Shown here piece after piece: positions 36,915 to 46,299 of a stretch of DNA of 64,000 nt (position 1 is its first letter; each line of letters starts with the position of its first letter). The stretch is from Gammaproteobacteria bacterium (GTDB lineage: Bacteria > Pseudomonadota > Gammaproteobacteria > HK1), in the NCBI GenBank assembly GCA_021773645.1, contig JAJFJU010000026.1, forward strand, positions 1 through 64,000, written 5' to 3'. Made by a program: the position numbers and the translations under genes. The notes beneath the pieces are model-generated. The model saw nothing but the letters and a program-made list of their open reading frames with translations, had not been told where the DNA came from and did not search any database.

Positions 36915-37162
36915 GTCTTCCTCCATCCGGCCTTGCCGGTGCCTTGCTTATTCCTGATATCTGAAAAGTGTACGCCAACACACATGCTGGCGCTGAGATC
37001 GAACGCAATGTTTAGAGCGCTGTTCTGCATCATCCAGGCAGCGGCAAAACAGCCATTTTCTTTAAATCTAATCAGAAAAAAGAATGCGTACTATTAAAGA
37101 AAGGGAATTTCCAGCCGTTAGTTTGAGTCTACCGGTGTAGCAATATCTCTCAGGAGCCCCTG
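36915..37162. promoter_or_regulatory. Divergent regulatory region between the MSHA locus and the GGDEF-EAL gene
   Basis: These 248 A+T-rich bases separate the leftward pilus locus from the rightward c-di-GMP enzyme and must carry both promoters. An A-rich stretch around 37070-37110 with TTCTTT/AAAGAA symmetry stands out. No promoter boxes could be fixed with confidence. Confidence 0.4.
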
Positions 37163-39982
37163 TTGCCTGTATCACAACTGCAATCTCTTGCCAGCTCGGC
37201 TATACCCACCGTTCGCGCTTCGCGGCTGCGGAACCTGCTGCTAGGCGCTTTTATTGCCACTGCGATTTTGCTGGGCAGCCTCGGCATTTTCTACTACCAG
37301 GCAGAGCGGCAAATCACCTACCACGCCCCTCACCAACACGCGATATTGGATATCGTTCAATACACCACCCTGGCCAATCTCTGGCTTGAGGGCGTCGTCC
37401 ACGGTGATCAACGTGCTGACATCAACACCATCCGTGAGCTCTTTGACGAGGCCGAAGAATACGCAACGGCGCTGCTTAAGGGAGGTCACAAGAGTGATGA
37501 AGGCGATAAAATTCTTGCCCTGGAGCCGGCCTCTCCCCTACGCCAACAGGCCACCGAGCTCCTTAAATTGCTATACAGCCTGCGCCACCAAAGCGAACAA
37601 CGCTTTGCCGCTTACACACTGCCGGGTAGCCTGCGGGTAGATCAGGGCGCCGACATCCTCTTCTCCCACTTTATCGCCAGCGCCGAGAAGTTGAAAAATG
37701 CCATTGAAGCAAAGGCCCTGCTAGCTCACCTGCACTTTAAACATATCGCCTGGCTCATCATGGGTGGCTTATTTATCTGCGCCCTGTTAGTCAGCTTCCT
37801 TATTGTTCGTTTTGAAAGACAGCGTAGCCAGGATTTATCGGCACTCCAACGCGCTGCCCGGGAAAGTGAGGCGCAACGAGACGCCCTGCATAACCGCAGC
37901 CAGCGCCTGAACCTCGCCATCGAGGCGGCCGAGGGAGGAATATACGAATATAAGGTCGCCACCGGGGAGCTCGAATACGCGGGTGAGGGTTTTGCCAAAC
38001 ATCTCGATCTGGATGACACCCAGCTGGCCGGAATCCAGCACTTTACCCGTTGGCTAAAAGAACGCGCCCATCCTGATGACAAAGCCAACCTGCAACAGGC
38101 TCTGGAGCAATTTCATCAGGGCATAGAGGAAAAATTCAACTATCTCTGCCGCGTCTATCGCCAGGGCGAGTGGGCCTATCTGCAGTTTCGCGCCCATGCG
38201 CTGGAAAGAAATACCCAGGGTCAAGTACTGCAGGCCAATGGCGTGGTCACTGATCGCACCGAGCGCAAGCAATTTGAAGTCGCCTTATTCGAGGAGAAGG
38301 AACGTCTCCAGGTTACCCTGCATTCCATCGGCGATGGCGTTATCTCCACCGATCCCGAGGGTCACATCGAATATCTGAACCCTGCAGCCGAGCGCCTCAC
38401 CGGTTGGGATGCCGGCAAAGCGGTAGGGGAAAAACTCAGCACGGTCTTTAACATCGTTGACGAAAGCAGTGGAAAACCGGTGGCCGATCCGGTCAAACAC
38501 TGTCTGGAGCAAGAAAATGTCGTGCAACTGCCAGCCCCGAGCCTATTGCTAAACAGTAATGATGACGATTACGCCATCCAGTACACCGCCGCCCCCATTC
38601 ACGCTCCCACCGGTGAGATCCACGGCGTCGTGCTGGTATTCAAGGATGTTACCGAAGCACGACGCATGGAGCAGGAACTCAGCTATCAAGCCACCCACGA
38701 TCCACTCACCGGGCTGGTTAATCGCAAGGAGTTTGGCCACCGCCTGCATACCGCGCTCACCATCACCCGTGAAAACGGTGCAGCCCACACCCTGCTATTT
38801 CTGGATCTTGATCAATTTAAGTTGGTCAATGATACCGCCGGGCATCTCGCCGGAGATGCCTTGCTGCAAGAGATCGCGCAGCTGCTGCAAAGCAAAATCC
38901 GCACCCACGACACCCTGGCCCGCCTAGGTGGCGATGAATTTGCCGTATTACTGGAGGGCTGCCCCAAGGAAAAGGGTCTGGGCATTGCCCAATCCATGGT
39001 CACAGCATTGCGCAATCACCGATTCAAGTGGGAAGGAAAAACTTTCGGTATCGGCGTCAGCATCGGGCTGGTAGCGATCAATGGCGATATCCTGGATGCG
39101 GTAGAGCTTATGAGCCAGGCGGATGTGGCCTGCTATGCGGCTAAGGACGCGGGGCGTAATCGGGTTCAGGTCTATGAGGCGGAGGGCGCCGATCTCAGCC
39201 CCCGGCATAACGAAATCCTGCGGGCTACCGAACTCACAGAACATTTGGAAAATGAGCGTTTTTGCCTATATGCCCAGGCCATCATGCCCTTGAATGACAG
39301 CCACGCCACACTCCACCTGGAGATACTCGTGCGCATGCTCGGTAATGAAGGTGAAATACTGCCACCGTCATCCTTCATTCCCGCCGCCGAACGTTTCGGC
39401 ATCATGGCTGCCATTGACCGCTGGGTCATCAAGACCACGTTGGCGCAATATCACGCGGTAACGGCATCTGCCGGAGAGGTTGTACTCGCCATCAACCTCT
39501 CCGGCAACTCCCTTACCGATGACGATTTGCTGGATTTTGTACTGGAGCAACTCGAGCTCAACAAGGTGCCGGCAGAGAGCATCTGCTTCGAGATTACCGA
39601 AACCGCCGCCATTGCCAATTTGAATCAGGCCTCCCACTTTATCCGCCATCTACGACGCCACGGTTGCCGTTTTGCCCTGGACGATTTTGGCAGCGGCCTT
39701 TCGTCCTTTTCCTATCTTAAAAAACTCCCCATCGACTATCTAAAAATCGACGGCAGTTTTGTCCGTGACCTGGTGGATGATCCTATCGACCATGCCATGG
39801 TGGCTGCCATCAATCAGGTGGGGAAAATCATGGGCATCCAGACCATTGCCGAATGGGTGGAAAATACCGAGACCATGCACGCACTACAGAAACTGGGGGT
39901 GGATTACGCCCAAGGCTACGGCATCGACAAACCGCTACCCCTGGATGAAATACGCCGGCCTACTATCCGACTAGCGGGATAG
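37163..39982 (+). CDS. Membrane GGDEF-EAL protein with PAS sensing
   Basis: This 939-aa c-di-GMP enzyme has two membrane segments (about 24-45 and 193-217) enclosing a roughly 145-residue periplasmic sensor. Two PAS/PAC units follow (about 240-370 and 375-495), then GGDEF (about 505-665) and EAL (about 680-930) domains. The cyclase site GGDEF is intact and the product-inhibition site RTHD lies five residues before it. The EAL domain reads LEILVR in place of EALLR but keeps the metal and catalytic residues (DDFGSG, EITE, KIDGS), so both activities are possible. The start is TTG 37163, 7 nt after AGGAG. It is divergent from the MSHA locus, whose ATPase carries a c-di-GMP domain. Confidence 0.93.
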   Translation: MPVSQLQSLASSAIPTVRASRLRNLLLGAFIATAILLGSLGIFYYQAERQITYHAPHQHAILDIVQYTTLANLWLEGVVHGDQRADINTIRELFDEAEEYATALLKGGHKSDEGDKILALEPASPLRQQATELLKLLYSLRHQSEQRFAAYTLPGSLRVDQGADILFSHFIASAEKLKNAIEAKALLAHLHFKHIAWLIMGGLFICALLVSFLIVRFERQRSQDLSALQRAARESEAQRDALHNRSQRLNLAIEAAEGGIYEYKVATGELEYAGEGFAKHLDLDDTQLAGIQHFTRWLKERAHPDDKANLQQALEQFHQGIEEKFNYLCRVYRQGEWAYLQFRAHALERNTQGQVLQANGVVTDRTERKQFEVALFEEKERLQVTLHSIGDGVISTDPEGHIEYLNPAAERLTGWDAGKAVGEKLSTVFNIVDESSGKPVADPVKHCLEQENVVQLPAPSLLLNSNDDDYAIQYTAAPIHAPTGEIHGVVLVFKDVTEARRMEQELSYQATHDPLTGLVNRKEFGHRLHTALTITRENGAAHTLLFLDLDQFKLVNDTAGHLAGDALLQEIAQLLQSKIRTHDTLARLGGDEFAVLLEGCPKEKGLGIAQSMVTALRNHRFKWEGKTFGIGVSIGLVAINGDILDAVELMSQADVACYAAKDAGRNRVQVYEAEGADLSPRHNEILRATELTEHLENERFCLYAQAIMPLNDSHATLHLEILVRMLGNEGEILPPSSFIPAAERFGIMAAIDRWVIKTTLAQYHAVTASAGEVVLAINLSGNSLTDDDLLDFVLEQLELNKVPAESICFEITETAAIANLNQASHFIRHLRRHGCRFALDDFGSGLSSFSYLKKLPIDYLKIDGSFVRDLVDDPIDHAMVAAINQVGKIMGIQTIAEWVENTETMHALQKLGVDYAQGYGIDKPLPLDEIRRPTIRLAG

Positions 39983-40984
39983 CTCCGGGCGACTGTCTCG
40001 GCTTAACAGATTATCCACCGCGCACTCCGGCGATAACTCACCGCTAAGCACGCGCGCCACCTGTGCTGAAATTGGCACTTCCAGATCCAGCGCCTCGGCC
40101 CGACGCACCACCTCATAGACGGTATCCGCACCTTCTGTCGCCCGCCCCACGTGGCGGCGGGCATCCGCAAGGTTCATACCCTTAGCAAGGGCAAGCCCCA
40201 ATTGCCGATTGCGTGACTGGTCATCGGTGCAGGTGAGCACCAGATCTCCCAGCCCGGATAGCCCCATCAGGGTCTCACGGCGACCACCCAGAGCATCGCC
40301 TAAACGCACCAGTTCCGCCAAACCCCGGGTAATCAGTGCGGCACGGGCATTGGCCCCATAACCTAGTCCATCCGAAATTCCGGCAGCAATGGCCAATACA
40401 TTTTTTACCGCCCCTCCCACCTGCACGCCCACCACATCATCACTGCTATAGACGCGAAAACGGGGGGAATGAAAACGTGCGGCGAGTTGCTCCCGAAAAT
40501 GTTCATCCCGGGAGGCAATAGTCACGGCTCCAGGCAGATCAGCTGCCACCTCTGCCGCAAAGCTGGGGCCAGAAAGCACAGCCAGTGGGCGCTCTTTACC
40601 GGTCACCTCTGCTGCCACTTGGTGCAACAGCTCGCCGCTACCCGGCTCAAAGCCCTTGGTGGCCCAGGCGATGCGGGTATCTGTGGATAAAAATGGCAAA
40701 ACGGCCTGCAACAAGCCACGAAAGGCATGACTTGGCACAACTAACAGCAAGTCCTGAACCCCGGCCACGGCAGCCTCCAAATCCGACTGCAAGCTGATTT
40801 CTACTGACAAGGAGTAATCGGGAAGAAACGTCTCATTGCAGCGCTGGGCCGCCATCGCTTCCATGCGCGAGGCATCCCTGCCCCAAAGCACCGGGTGCTG
40901 GCCATTTCGAGCCAGCAATATAGCCAACGCGGTCCCCCAGGAACCCGCTCCCAGAACCGCTATACCAGTATGGGTTTTTGCCAT
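39971..40984 (-). CDS. gpsA: Glycerol-3-phosphate dehydrogenase [NAD(P)+]
   Basis: The 337-aa cytosolic enzyme makes sn-glycerol-3-phosphate for phospholipids. The Rossmann motif AVLGAGSWGTALAILLA lies near 9-25. The conserved LSGPSFAAEV and the catalytic lysine region GGAVKNVLAIAAG are present, followed by GLSGLGDLVLTC. Its 3' end overlaps the end of the convergent GGDEF-EAL gene by 12 nt. It is downstream of secB as in most gammaproteobacteria. Confidence 0.97.
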   Translation of the reverse strand: MAKTHTGIAVLGAGSWGTALAILLARNGQHPVLWGRDASRMEAMAAQRCNETFLPDYSLSVEISLQSDLEAAVAGVQDLLLVVPSHAFRGLLQAVLPFLSTDTRIAWATKGFEPGSGELLHQVAAEVTGKERPLAVLSGPSFAAEVAADLPGAVTIASRDEHFREQLAARFHSPRFRVYSSDDVVGVQVGGAVKNVLAIAAGISDGLGYGANARAALITRGLAELVRLGDALGGRRETLMGLSGLGDLVLTCTDDQSRNRQLGLALAKGMNLADARRHVGRATEGADTVYEVVRRAEALDLEVPISAQVARVLSGELSPECAVDNLLSRDSRPELSR

Positions 40985-41004
40985 AGCCGGAATAAGCAGA
41001 TTGT

Positions 41005-41499
41005 TTAGTGCACTGCCTCGTCGGCTCCCTGTTCCGCCTGCGCCTTCTGCATATGCTGAGCATAAAGCGCATCGAAATTGACTGGGGTGACCAATAGTTG
41101 CGGAAAGCCGCCGCGAGTTACCACATCGGAGATGGTTTCACGGGCATAGGGAAACAGGATGTTGGGACAAAAGCTGCCCAGCATGGGCCCCATCTGCTCA
41201 TTGGGGAAACCCTTGAGGCCAAAAATACCGGCTGTTTTTGTTTCCACCAAATAGGCCGTCTTATCTTCAATTTTGGCGGTGAGCGTTAAGGTCAGGACCA
41301 CCTCGAACAGGTCATCTTCTATGCGGTGCGCCTCGTTATTGATCTCCAGCTTAATATCCGGTTTCCATTCGGAACGAAAAACCGCCGGTGAGGCCGGATT
41401 CTCGAAGGAGAGGTCCTTCAGGTAGATCTTCTGGATCGCAAACTCGCCCTGGGCAGTCTCTTGTTCGGCCTTTGCTTCGGTATCAGTCTCGTTAGTCAT
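41005..41499 (-). CDS. secB: Protein-export chaperone SecB
   Basis: This 164-aa acidic protein keeps precursor proteins unfolded for SecA. Family segments are FAIQKIYLKDLSFENP, FEVVLTLTLTA, GIFGLKG and SFCPNILFPYARETISDVVTRGGFPQLLVTPVNF (several adjoining parts). The C-terminal tail is Ala/Gln/Glu-rich. It precedes gpsA by 20 nt. Confidence 0.97.
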   Translation of the reverse strand: MTNETDTEAKAEQETAQGEFAIQKIYLKDLSFENPASPAVFRSEWKPDIKLEINNEAHRIEDDLFEVVLTLTLTAKIEDKTAYLVETKTAGIFGLKGFPNEQMGPMLGSFCPNILFPYARETISDVVTRGGFPQLLVTPVNFDALYAQHMQKAQAEQGADEAVH

Positions 41500-41591
41500 G
41501 GGTCAACTCCGGGTGTATGTTTAATAGCCAGTGGTGTGAAGATTAGAGCGCAAAGTCGCTGCTTTACAGTGTCTCCAGCTCCACTGACCGT

Positions 41592-42020
41592 TTATTTTCT
41601 GGATAGGGGTAGATTGGCGTTTTGCCACGCAAGCGTGCCGCCACCCAGCACATGAATATGGCTAAAGCCCTGCTTGCTCAGGGTCATGCCGGCACTCGCT
41701 GAGCTCTGCCCGCTGCGACAACTCATGAGAATTGGCTGCTCACGATATTGCTCCAGCTTGGCTAACTCTTTATTCAGGCTGGCCATGGGGACATGCAAGG
41801 CGTTGAGAATATGGCCCTGCTCAAACTCGCCTTGGGGCCCCACATCGATCACAATTGCACCCTCACGGTTTATCAGCTCGGTGGCCGCCATGGGGCTTAA
41901 TTTTCGTACCCCCCGGAAATGACTTTCCAGAAAGGAAGCGCCGACTAATAGCGCGAGCGCTACAAAGGCCAAGGATAATATCCAGTGTTCTGTCAGAAAT
42001 TGGGTCAATTGCTCCATCAT
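41592..42020 (-). CDS. Membrane-anchored rhodanese-like protein
   Basis: This 142-aa protein has an N-terminal membrane helix (ILSLAFVALALLVGASFL, near 14-31) and one rhodanese domain with active-site cysteine in MSCRSGQSSASAG. It corresponds to YibN of E. coli, found beside secB. The glutaredoxin gene grxC, which usually lies between them, is absent; only 92 nt separate the two genes. Two adjacent ATGs (42020, 42017) are possible starts. Confidence 0.92.
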   Translation of the reverse strand: MMEQLTQFLTEHWILSLAFVALALLVGASFLESHFRGVRKLSPMAATELINREGAIVIDVGPQGEFEQGHILNALHVPMASLNKELAKLEQYREQPILMSCRSGQSSASAGMTLSKQGFSHIHVLGGGTLAWQNANLPLSRK

Positions 42021-42096
42021 GTTTCCAAAGGAATCGCTAAAAGTCCGAAGCGGACTAACACGAGCCCGCCAGCAAACGCGCTAGTATAACCGAAGC

Positions 42097-43317
42097 ATGC
42101 TCAACCACACCCCTCGATCCCGCACTCCTGTTTGGCACGGCCTTAGCCTACCGCTATGCCTGCTGCTGGCTTTCACTCCACCTGCCGCAGTCCGCGCAGG
42201 AGAACAGGAAACCAAGGCTCAGCTGCAAAATCTGGGGCACAAGATCGGTGGCCTACGTCAGCAACTAAAAACCCAGCGCGCCTCTCGCAAACAAACCGCC
42301 ACACGCCTGCGCAAAGCCGAATTGCGCCTAGGCGCACTCCGCCGCCAGCTACGAGATATCGAGACCGGCCTGGCTCATAAATCTGGCTTACTCAAGGTGC
42401 TCCGACGCCGCCTCACCAAACAGCAGCACAAATTACGGCAACTGCGCCATACACTCGCCGACCAGTTACGGGCCGCCTATGCCACCGGACGCGAGGATTA
42501 TCTCAAGGTCATACTCAATCAAGAGGATCCCCATGCGCTGGCGCGGGTGATGACTTACTACCAGTATTTTAGTCGCGCCCGTGCCGCCCAAATCGTGGAA
42601 CTTCAACAGCAGCTCCAACAACTAACTGAGACCGAAATTACCATCAGGCTAGAAAAGGCGGCCCTCGCCCACCTGCAAACACGCAAGACCCTATCCCGCG
42701 CCGAGGTGCAGACGCAACGTCGCGAGCGACGCCTGATTCTTGGTCGTATGGATAAAGGGATTCGAGATGACAATGCCCAGCTGAGACAATTACTGCACAA
42801 CAAGAAACAATTGGAAAAGCTGCTGCATGAACTCGGCCAGAAATTATCGGATATTCCAAAACAATTCGATAACAACGCACGCTTCTCTCTACTCAAAGGA
42901 CGTTTGCCTTGGCCAACTCGAGGGCGCCTTGTACAGCGTTTTGGAACTCTTTCCTCCAGTGGAAACCTAAGTCGCCAAGGAGTGAAAATTGCCGCCCCAC
43001 GTGGTGAAACAGTCAGTAGTATTTTTCGTGGCCGTGTGGCCTTTGCAGATTGGCTTCGAGGCTTTGGTCTGTTGCTTATCATTGACCATGGAAACGGCTT
43101 CATGAGCCTCTATGGCCACAATGAAAGTTTATTAAAGGAAGCAGGTGATTGGGTCGACCAAGGAGAGACTGTTGCTAGCGTCGGCGATAGTGGTGGACAG
43201 GCAAAGAATGGCCTGTACTTTGCCATTCGCCGTAACGGCAAACCGGTCAATCCGCAAAAATGGTGTCGTAAGGGCAGGCCACTAGCTTCCCTAACAAAAA
43301 CTGCCCGCCAGCGATGA
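42097..43317 (+). CDS. envC: Murein hydrolase activator EnvC-like protein
   Basis: This 406-aa exported protein has a signal peptide (to about residue 36), a long coiled coil (about 38-250, rich in Gln, Arg and Leu) and a C-terminal LytM/M23 domain. In that domain the zinc ligands are degenerate (KIAAPRGE, LYGHNESL, LYFAIRRNG). This pattern is typical of EnvC, which activates amidases at the division septum and is not itself a hydrolase. A ctp protease and yibQ follow in the same direction, a conserved cluster. Confidence 0.93.
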   Translation: MLNHTPRSRTPVWHGLSLPLCLLLAFTPPAAVRAGEQETKAQLQNLGHKIGGLRQQLKTQRASRKQTATRLRKAELRLGALRRQLRDIETGLAHKSGLLKVLRRRLTKQQHKLRQLRHTLADQLRAAYATGREDYLKVILNQEDPHALARVMTYYQYFSRARAAQIVELQQQLQQLTETEITIRLEKAALAHLQTRKTLSRAEVQTQRRERRLILGRMDKGIRDDNAQLRQLLHNKKQLEKLLHELGQKLSDIPKQFDNNARFSLLKGRLPWPTRGRLVQRFGTLSSSGNLSRQGVKIAAPRGETVSSIFRGRVAFADWLRGFGLLLIIDHGNGFMSLYGHNESLLKEAGDWVDQGETVASVGDSGGQAKNGLYFAIRRNGKPVNPQKWCRKGRPLASLTKTARQR

Positions 43318-43394
43318 TCCGAGGCAAACACAGCCGCTTGTACGCCTTCCGACCGCACCTGTATCCTTGCGGCCTATTGTTTTAAAGAGTTTTT

Positions 43395-44735
43395 ATGGAG
43401 AACACGATGAGAACGCATTTTCGTCATTACGCCATCCTCATAACCGGACTGGTACTCGGCTTTCTGCTTTCCCTGGGACAAGGCGTGCTGGCAGATCGTA
43501 ACGAGCAGAGCACTCTGCCGCTGGACGATTTGCGTATTTTTTCGGAAATATTCAGCAAAATAAAATCCGATTATGTCGAACCCATAGAAGACAAGGCGCT
43601 ACTTCAAAATGCCATTCGCGGCATGCTTTCCGGGCTGGACCCCCACTCCGCTTACCTCATTCCAGATGAATACAAAGACCTTAGAATCGGCACCTCCGGC
43701 GAGTTTGGTGGTCTTGGCATTGAGGTCAGCATGGAAAACGGCTTTGTAAAGATCGTTGCCCCCATCGACGATACCCCAGCCCAACGTGCTGGCATGCAGA
43801 CCGGTGATTTGATCATCCGCCTCGATGACACTCCGGTAAAAGGTATGAGCCTTGGTGATGCCGTCAAAATCATGCGCGGTAAGCCAGGTGAGAAAATCAT
43901 CCTCACGGTATTACGCAACGGTGAGGACAAACCGCTAAAAGTCACCATTGTGCGTGCAGTCATCCGCGTAACCAGTGTTAAAAGCAGGATGCTGGAATCA
44001 GGCTATGGCTATCTCCGTATCAGCCAGTTTCAGACCCGCACCAGCGAGGCCCTGCAAAAAGCCATCTTGAAGATGAAAAAGGAAAACAAGGATGGCATCA
44101 AGGGACTCGTACTGGATCTGCGTAATAATCCTGGCGGTGTGCTTAGTGGTGCGGTAGCTGTCTCTGACGCCTTCCTGAAAAAGGGCCTTATCGTCTATAC
44201 CGAAGGCCGCATGACCGACTCACAATTAAAATTTAACGCCAAGCCCACGGATGTACTCGGTGGCGCCCCTATGGTGGTGTTGGTAAATGGTGGCTCAGCC
44301 TCGGCATCAGAAATCGTAGCCGGTGCACTGCAAGACCATAAACGTGCCGTCATCATGGGCAGCAAAACCTTCGGCAAGGGTTCGGTGCAAACCATTCTGC
44401 CGATGGAAAATGGCTCGGCGCTGAAGTTGACCACTGCCCGTTATTTCACCCCGTCCGGCACCTCCATCCAAGCCGAGGGCATCACTCCCGATATCGTGTT
44501 AGAGGATGTGCGGGTTTCCAGCAAAAAGGATTCAGGCATTAGCCGTATCAAGGAAGCCGATCTTGCGCGCCATCTGGGTAATGGAAATGGGAAAAATGCT
44601 AAGAAGGACACGAAAAAAACCTCTAAGGACTCTAGCAGTACAAAAAAACCTGAGTCTCTCGCCCGCACTGATTTTTCACTCTACCAGGCCCTCAATCTGC
44701 TCAAGGGTCTGACCATCCTTAACGCGCAACGCTAA
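43395..44735 (+). CDS. Carboxyl-terminal processing protease (S41 family)
   Basis: This 446-aa exported protease has a signal peptide or N-terminal anchor (YAILITGLVLGFLLSLGQGVLA) and a PDZ domain (about 95-175, GGLGIEVSMENGFVKIVAPI). The S41 catalytic core has nucleophile Ser in GGSASASEIVAGALQD and Lys in SKTFGKGSVQ. A Lys/Ser-rich low-complexity stretch precedes the C-terminus. A second ATG at 43407, with GGAG 6 nt before it, is an equally good start. It lies between envC and yibQ as in many gammaproteobacteria. Confidence 0.94.
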   Translation: MENTMRTHFRHYAILITGLVLGFLLSLGQGVLADRNEQSTLPLDDLRIFSEIFSKIKSDYVEPIEDKALLQNAIRGMLSGLDPHSAYLIPDEYKDLRIGTSGEFGGLGIEVSMENGFVKIVAPIDDTPAQRAGMQTGDLIIRLDDTPVKGMSLGDAVKIMRGKPGEKIILTVLRNGEDKPLKVTIVRAVIRVTSVKSRMLESGYGYLRISQFQTRTSEALQKAILKMKKENKDGIKGLVLDLRNNPGGVLSGAVAVSDAFLKKGLIVYTEGRMTDSQLKFNAKPTDVLGGAPMVVLVNGGSASASEIVAGALQDHKRAVIMGSKTFGKGSVQTILPMENGSALKLTTARYFTPSGTSIQAEGITPDIVLEDVRVSSKKDSGISRIKEADLARHLGNGNGKNAKKDTKKTSKDSSSTKKPESLARTDFSLYQALNLLKGLTILNAQR

Positions 44736-44751
44736 GGAAGCTCTGTTCCAT

Positions 44752-45555
44752 ATGCATGTACAGTGGCTACGTTATTTGCTGTCGGCCTTGTTGCTGTTAG
44801 GACTTGCACCGTCAGTCTATGCGACAGATTTGGGAGCACACCGCACACCCATTGCTATTATCATTGATGACATGGGCAACCAACGGGCTCTTGGACTGCA
44901 GGCATTGGAGCTGCCCGGGTCCATCACTTATGCATTTTTACCACACACTCCCTATGCGGTGCGCTTTGCCCGCCTTGCTCATTTACTTGATCGGGAAATC
45001 ATGCTGCACCTGCCCATGGAGACAGAGGCCGGACACAGACTCGGCCCCGGCGGACTCACCAGCGCCCAGAGTCAGCGTGAACTGCTAGAAAATCTTCGGC
45101 AGGACTTACAGGCCATCCCCCACATCCGCGGTGTTAACAATCATATGGGCAGCTTGCTCACCCAGCGGATACAGCCGATGCGTTGGGTCATGGAGGCACT
45201 ACAAAAGAATCCACGGCTATTTTTTGTCGATAGCCGCACCAGCCCGGATACGGTCGCTGGCAAGGCCGCAGTGCAAAACGGCATACCCACCCTGGCCCGG
45301 GATATTTTCCTGGATCATGTGCAGGACCCTACTACCATTACCCATCAATTTCAGCGCTTGATCGCCTTGGCAAAATTACAGGGTGGCGCACTCGCCATTG
45401 GTCATGCCCACCCGGAAACACTCGCCGTCTTAGAGACCGAGCTTCGGCGTCTCGATCAGTACGGGGTGCAACTGGTATCCGTCTCGCGCTTACTCGCTCT
45501 TGGCCGCACGCCAAATCCTTCCAGTCCCCCGCAACGCCTCGCCATTAACCCCTAA
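44752..45555 (+). CDS. Divergent polysaccharide deacetylase family protein (YibQ-like)
   Basis: This 267-aa exported protein has a signal peptide (ending SVYA near residue 24) and the YibQ/DUF610 fold. Markers are IAIIIDDMGNQRALG, EIMLHLPMETEA, VNNHMGSLLTQ, FVDSRTSPDTVA and AIGHAHPETLAVL. It resembles NodB-type deacetylases but with a different metal site; the substrate is unknown. It starts 16 nt after the protease gene. Confidence 0.92.
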   Translation: MHVQWLRYLLSALLLLGLAPSVYATDLGAHRTPIAIIIDDMGNQRALGLQALELPGSITYAFLPHTPYAVRFARLAHLLDREIMLHLPMETEAGHRLGPGGLTSAQSQRELLENLRQDLQAIPHIRGVNNHMGSLLTQRIQPMRWVMEALQKNPRLFFVDSRTSPDTVAGKAAVQNGIPTLARDIFLDHVQDPTTITHQFQRLIALAKLQGGALAIGHAHPETLAVLETELRRLDQYGVQLVSVSRLLALGRTPNPSSPPQRLAINP

Positions 45556-45653
45556 TCCAAGTACTCCCTACCCATCATTCTGCTATCTTTTAGTTAGACA
45601 CACCGGCTGTTTTATGTAGTGTCTGCCCAGCACAATAACAAGGGGGATTTGCC

Positions 45654-45830
45654 ATGTCTGACCTGACCTTTAGCCCGCAAGAACAAGCCTTGCTGCAGGA
45701 GGTGGTGGCACGTTTCGTTGCAGATCTGCGCACCGAGATCGCCGATACCGACAACTTCGACTACCGCACAGGACTCAAGGAAAAACGTGATGCCCTGACT
45801 GCGTTAGGAGAACGGCTCGCTATCCACTGA
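45654..45830 (+). CDS. Small helical protein of unknown function (58 aa)
   Basis: A 58-codon frame starts at ATG 45654 with AGGGGG about 9 nt upstream. The product is acidic and probably helical (SPQEQALLQEVVARFVADL). It has no recognised family. Its end overlaps the open frame of the DUF123 gene, which is in the +1 frame and lacks its own start codon, so the two may be linked by coupling or by a frameshift. Confidence 0.6.
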   Translation: MSDLTFSPQEQALLQEVVARFVADLRTEIADTDNFDYRTGLKEKRDALTALGERLAIH

Positions 45831-46299
45831 CGCCACCTGCTTCATCACGAAGGCGAAAAAGGGCAGCTATGCGCTGGTACTGCGCTCGACCGCAGAGGGT
45901 GAGGTTTGTGTAGGTCGAGGCGGGGTACTGGTACAAACACCAGGCTATTACATCTACTCGGGCAGCGCCTTCGGTCCGGGAGGGGTGGCAGCACGGCTGG
46001 GGCACCACCTGCGCGTTTCCAGCAAGCCCCATTGGCACATCGATTATCTACGCCAACACACCGTGCCGGTGGAACTCTGGTGGAGTTTTGACCCGCTGGC
46101 GCGTGAACATCACTGGGCCACGGTGCTCAGAACATTCCCCAGAACCCAGATGCCATTAACAGGCTTCGGTGCCTCCGATTGCAACTGCCCGACCCACCTC
46201 TACTTCAGCCCAACGCAACCGTCATTTAGAGCCTTTAGCCAACGCCTGCATCGGGCCTTTCCCGGACATACCCGGGTCTATCATCAGGCTGTCGTCTAG
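45808..46299 (+). CDS. DUF123 (GIY-YIG-like) protein without a standard start codon
   Basis: The frame 45808-46299 encodes a DUF123 domain: KGSYALVLRS, GYYIYSGSAFGPGGVAARL, HWHIDYLRQ and GFGASDCNCPTHLYF all fit. No ATG, GTG or TTG occurs between the preceding in-frame stop (TAG 45805) and the first domain strand; the first is GTG near 45982, which would cut off a third of the domain. Options are a rare start (ATC/ACG near 45844, CTG 45874), a frameshift from the 58-aa frame just upstream, a sequencing error or a decaying gene. The rest of the domain looks intact. It overlaps the convergent DUF1820 gene by 4 nt. Confidence 0.65.
   Translation, partial: ENGSLSTDATCFITKAKKGSYALVLRSTAEGEVCVGRGGVLVQTPGYYIYSGSAFGPGGVAARLGHHLRVSSKPHWHIDYLRQHTVPVELWWSFDPLAREHHWATVLRTFPRTQMPLTGFGASDCNCPTHLYFSPTQPSFRAFSQRLHRAFPGHTRVYHQAVV

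Noticed and set aside
44736-44749. GGAAGCTCTG just before yibQ, identical to the first ten bases of the MITE terminal repeat
   Set aside because: Only ten bases match, the rest of the element is absent and a match of this length is not rare enough in 64 kb. It is most likely chance or the ribosome-site region of yibQ.
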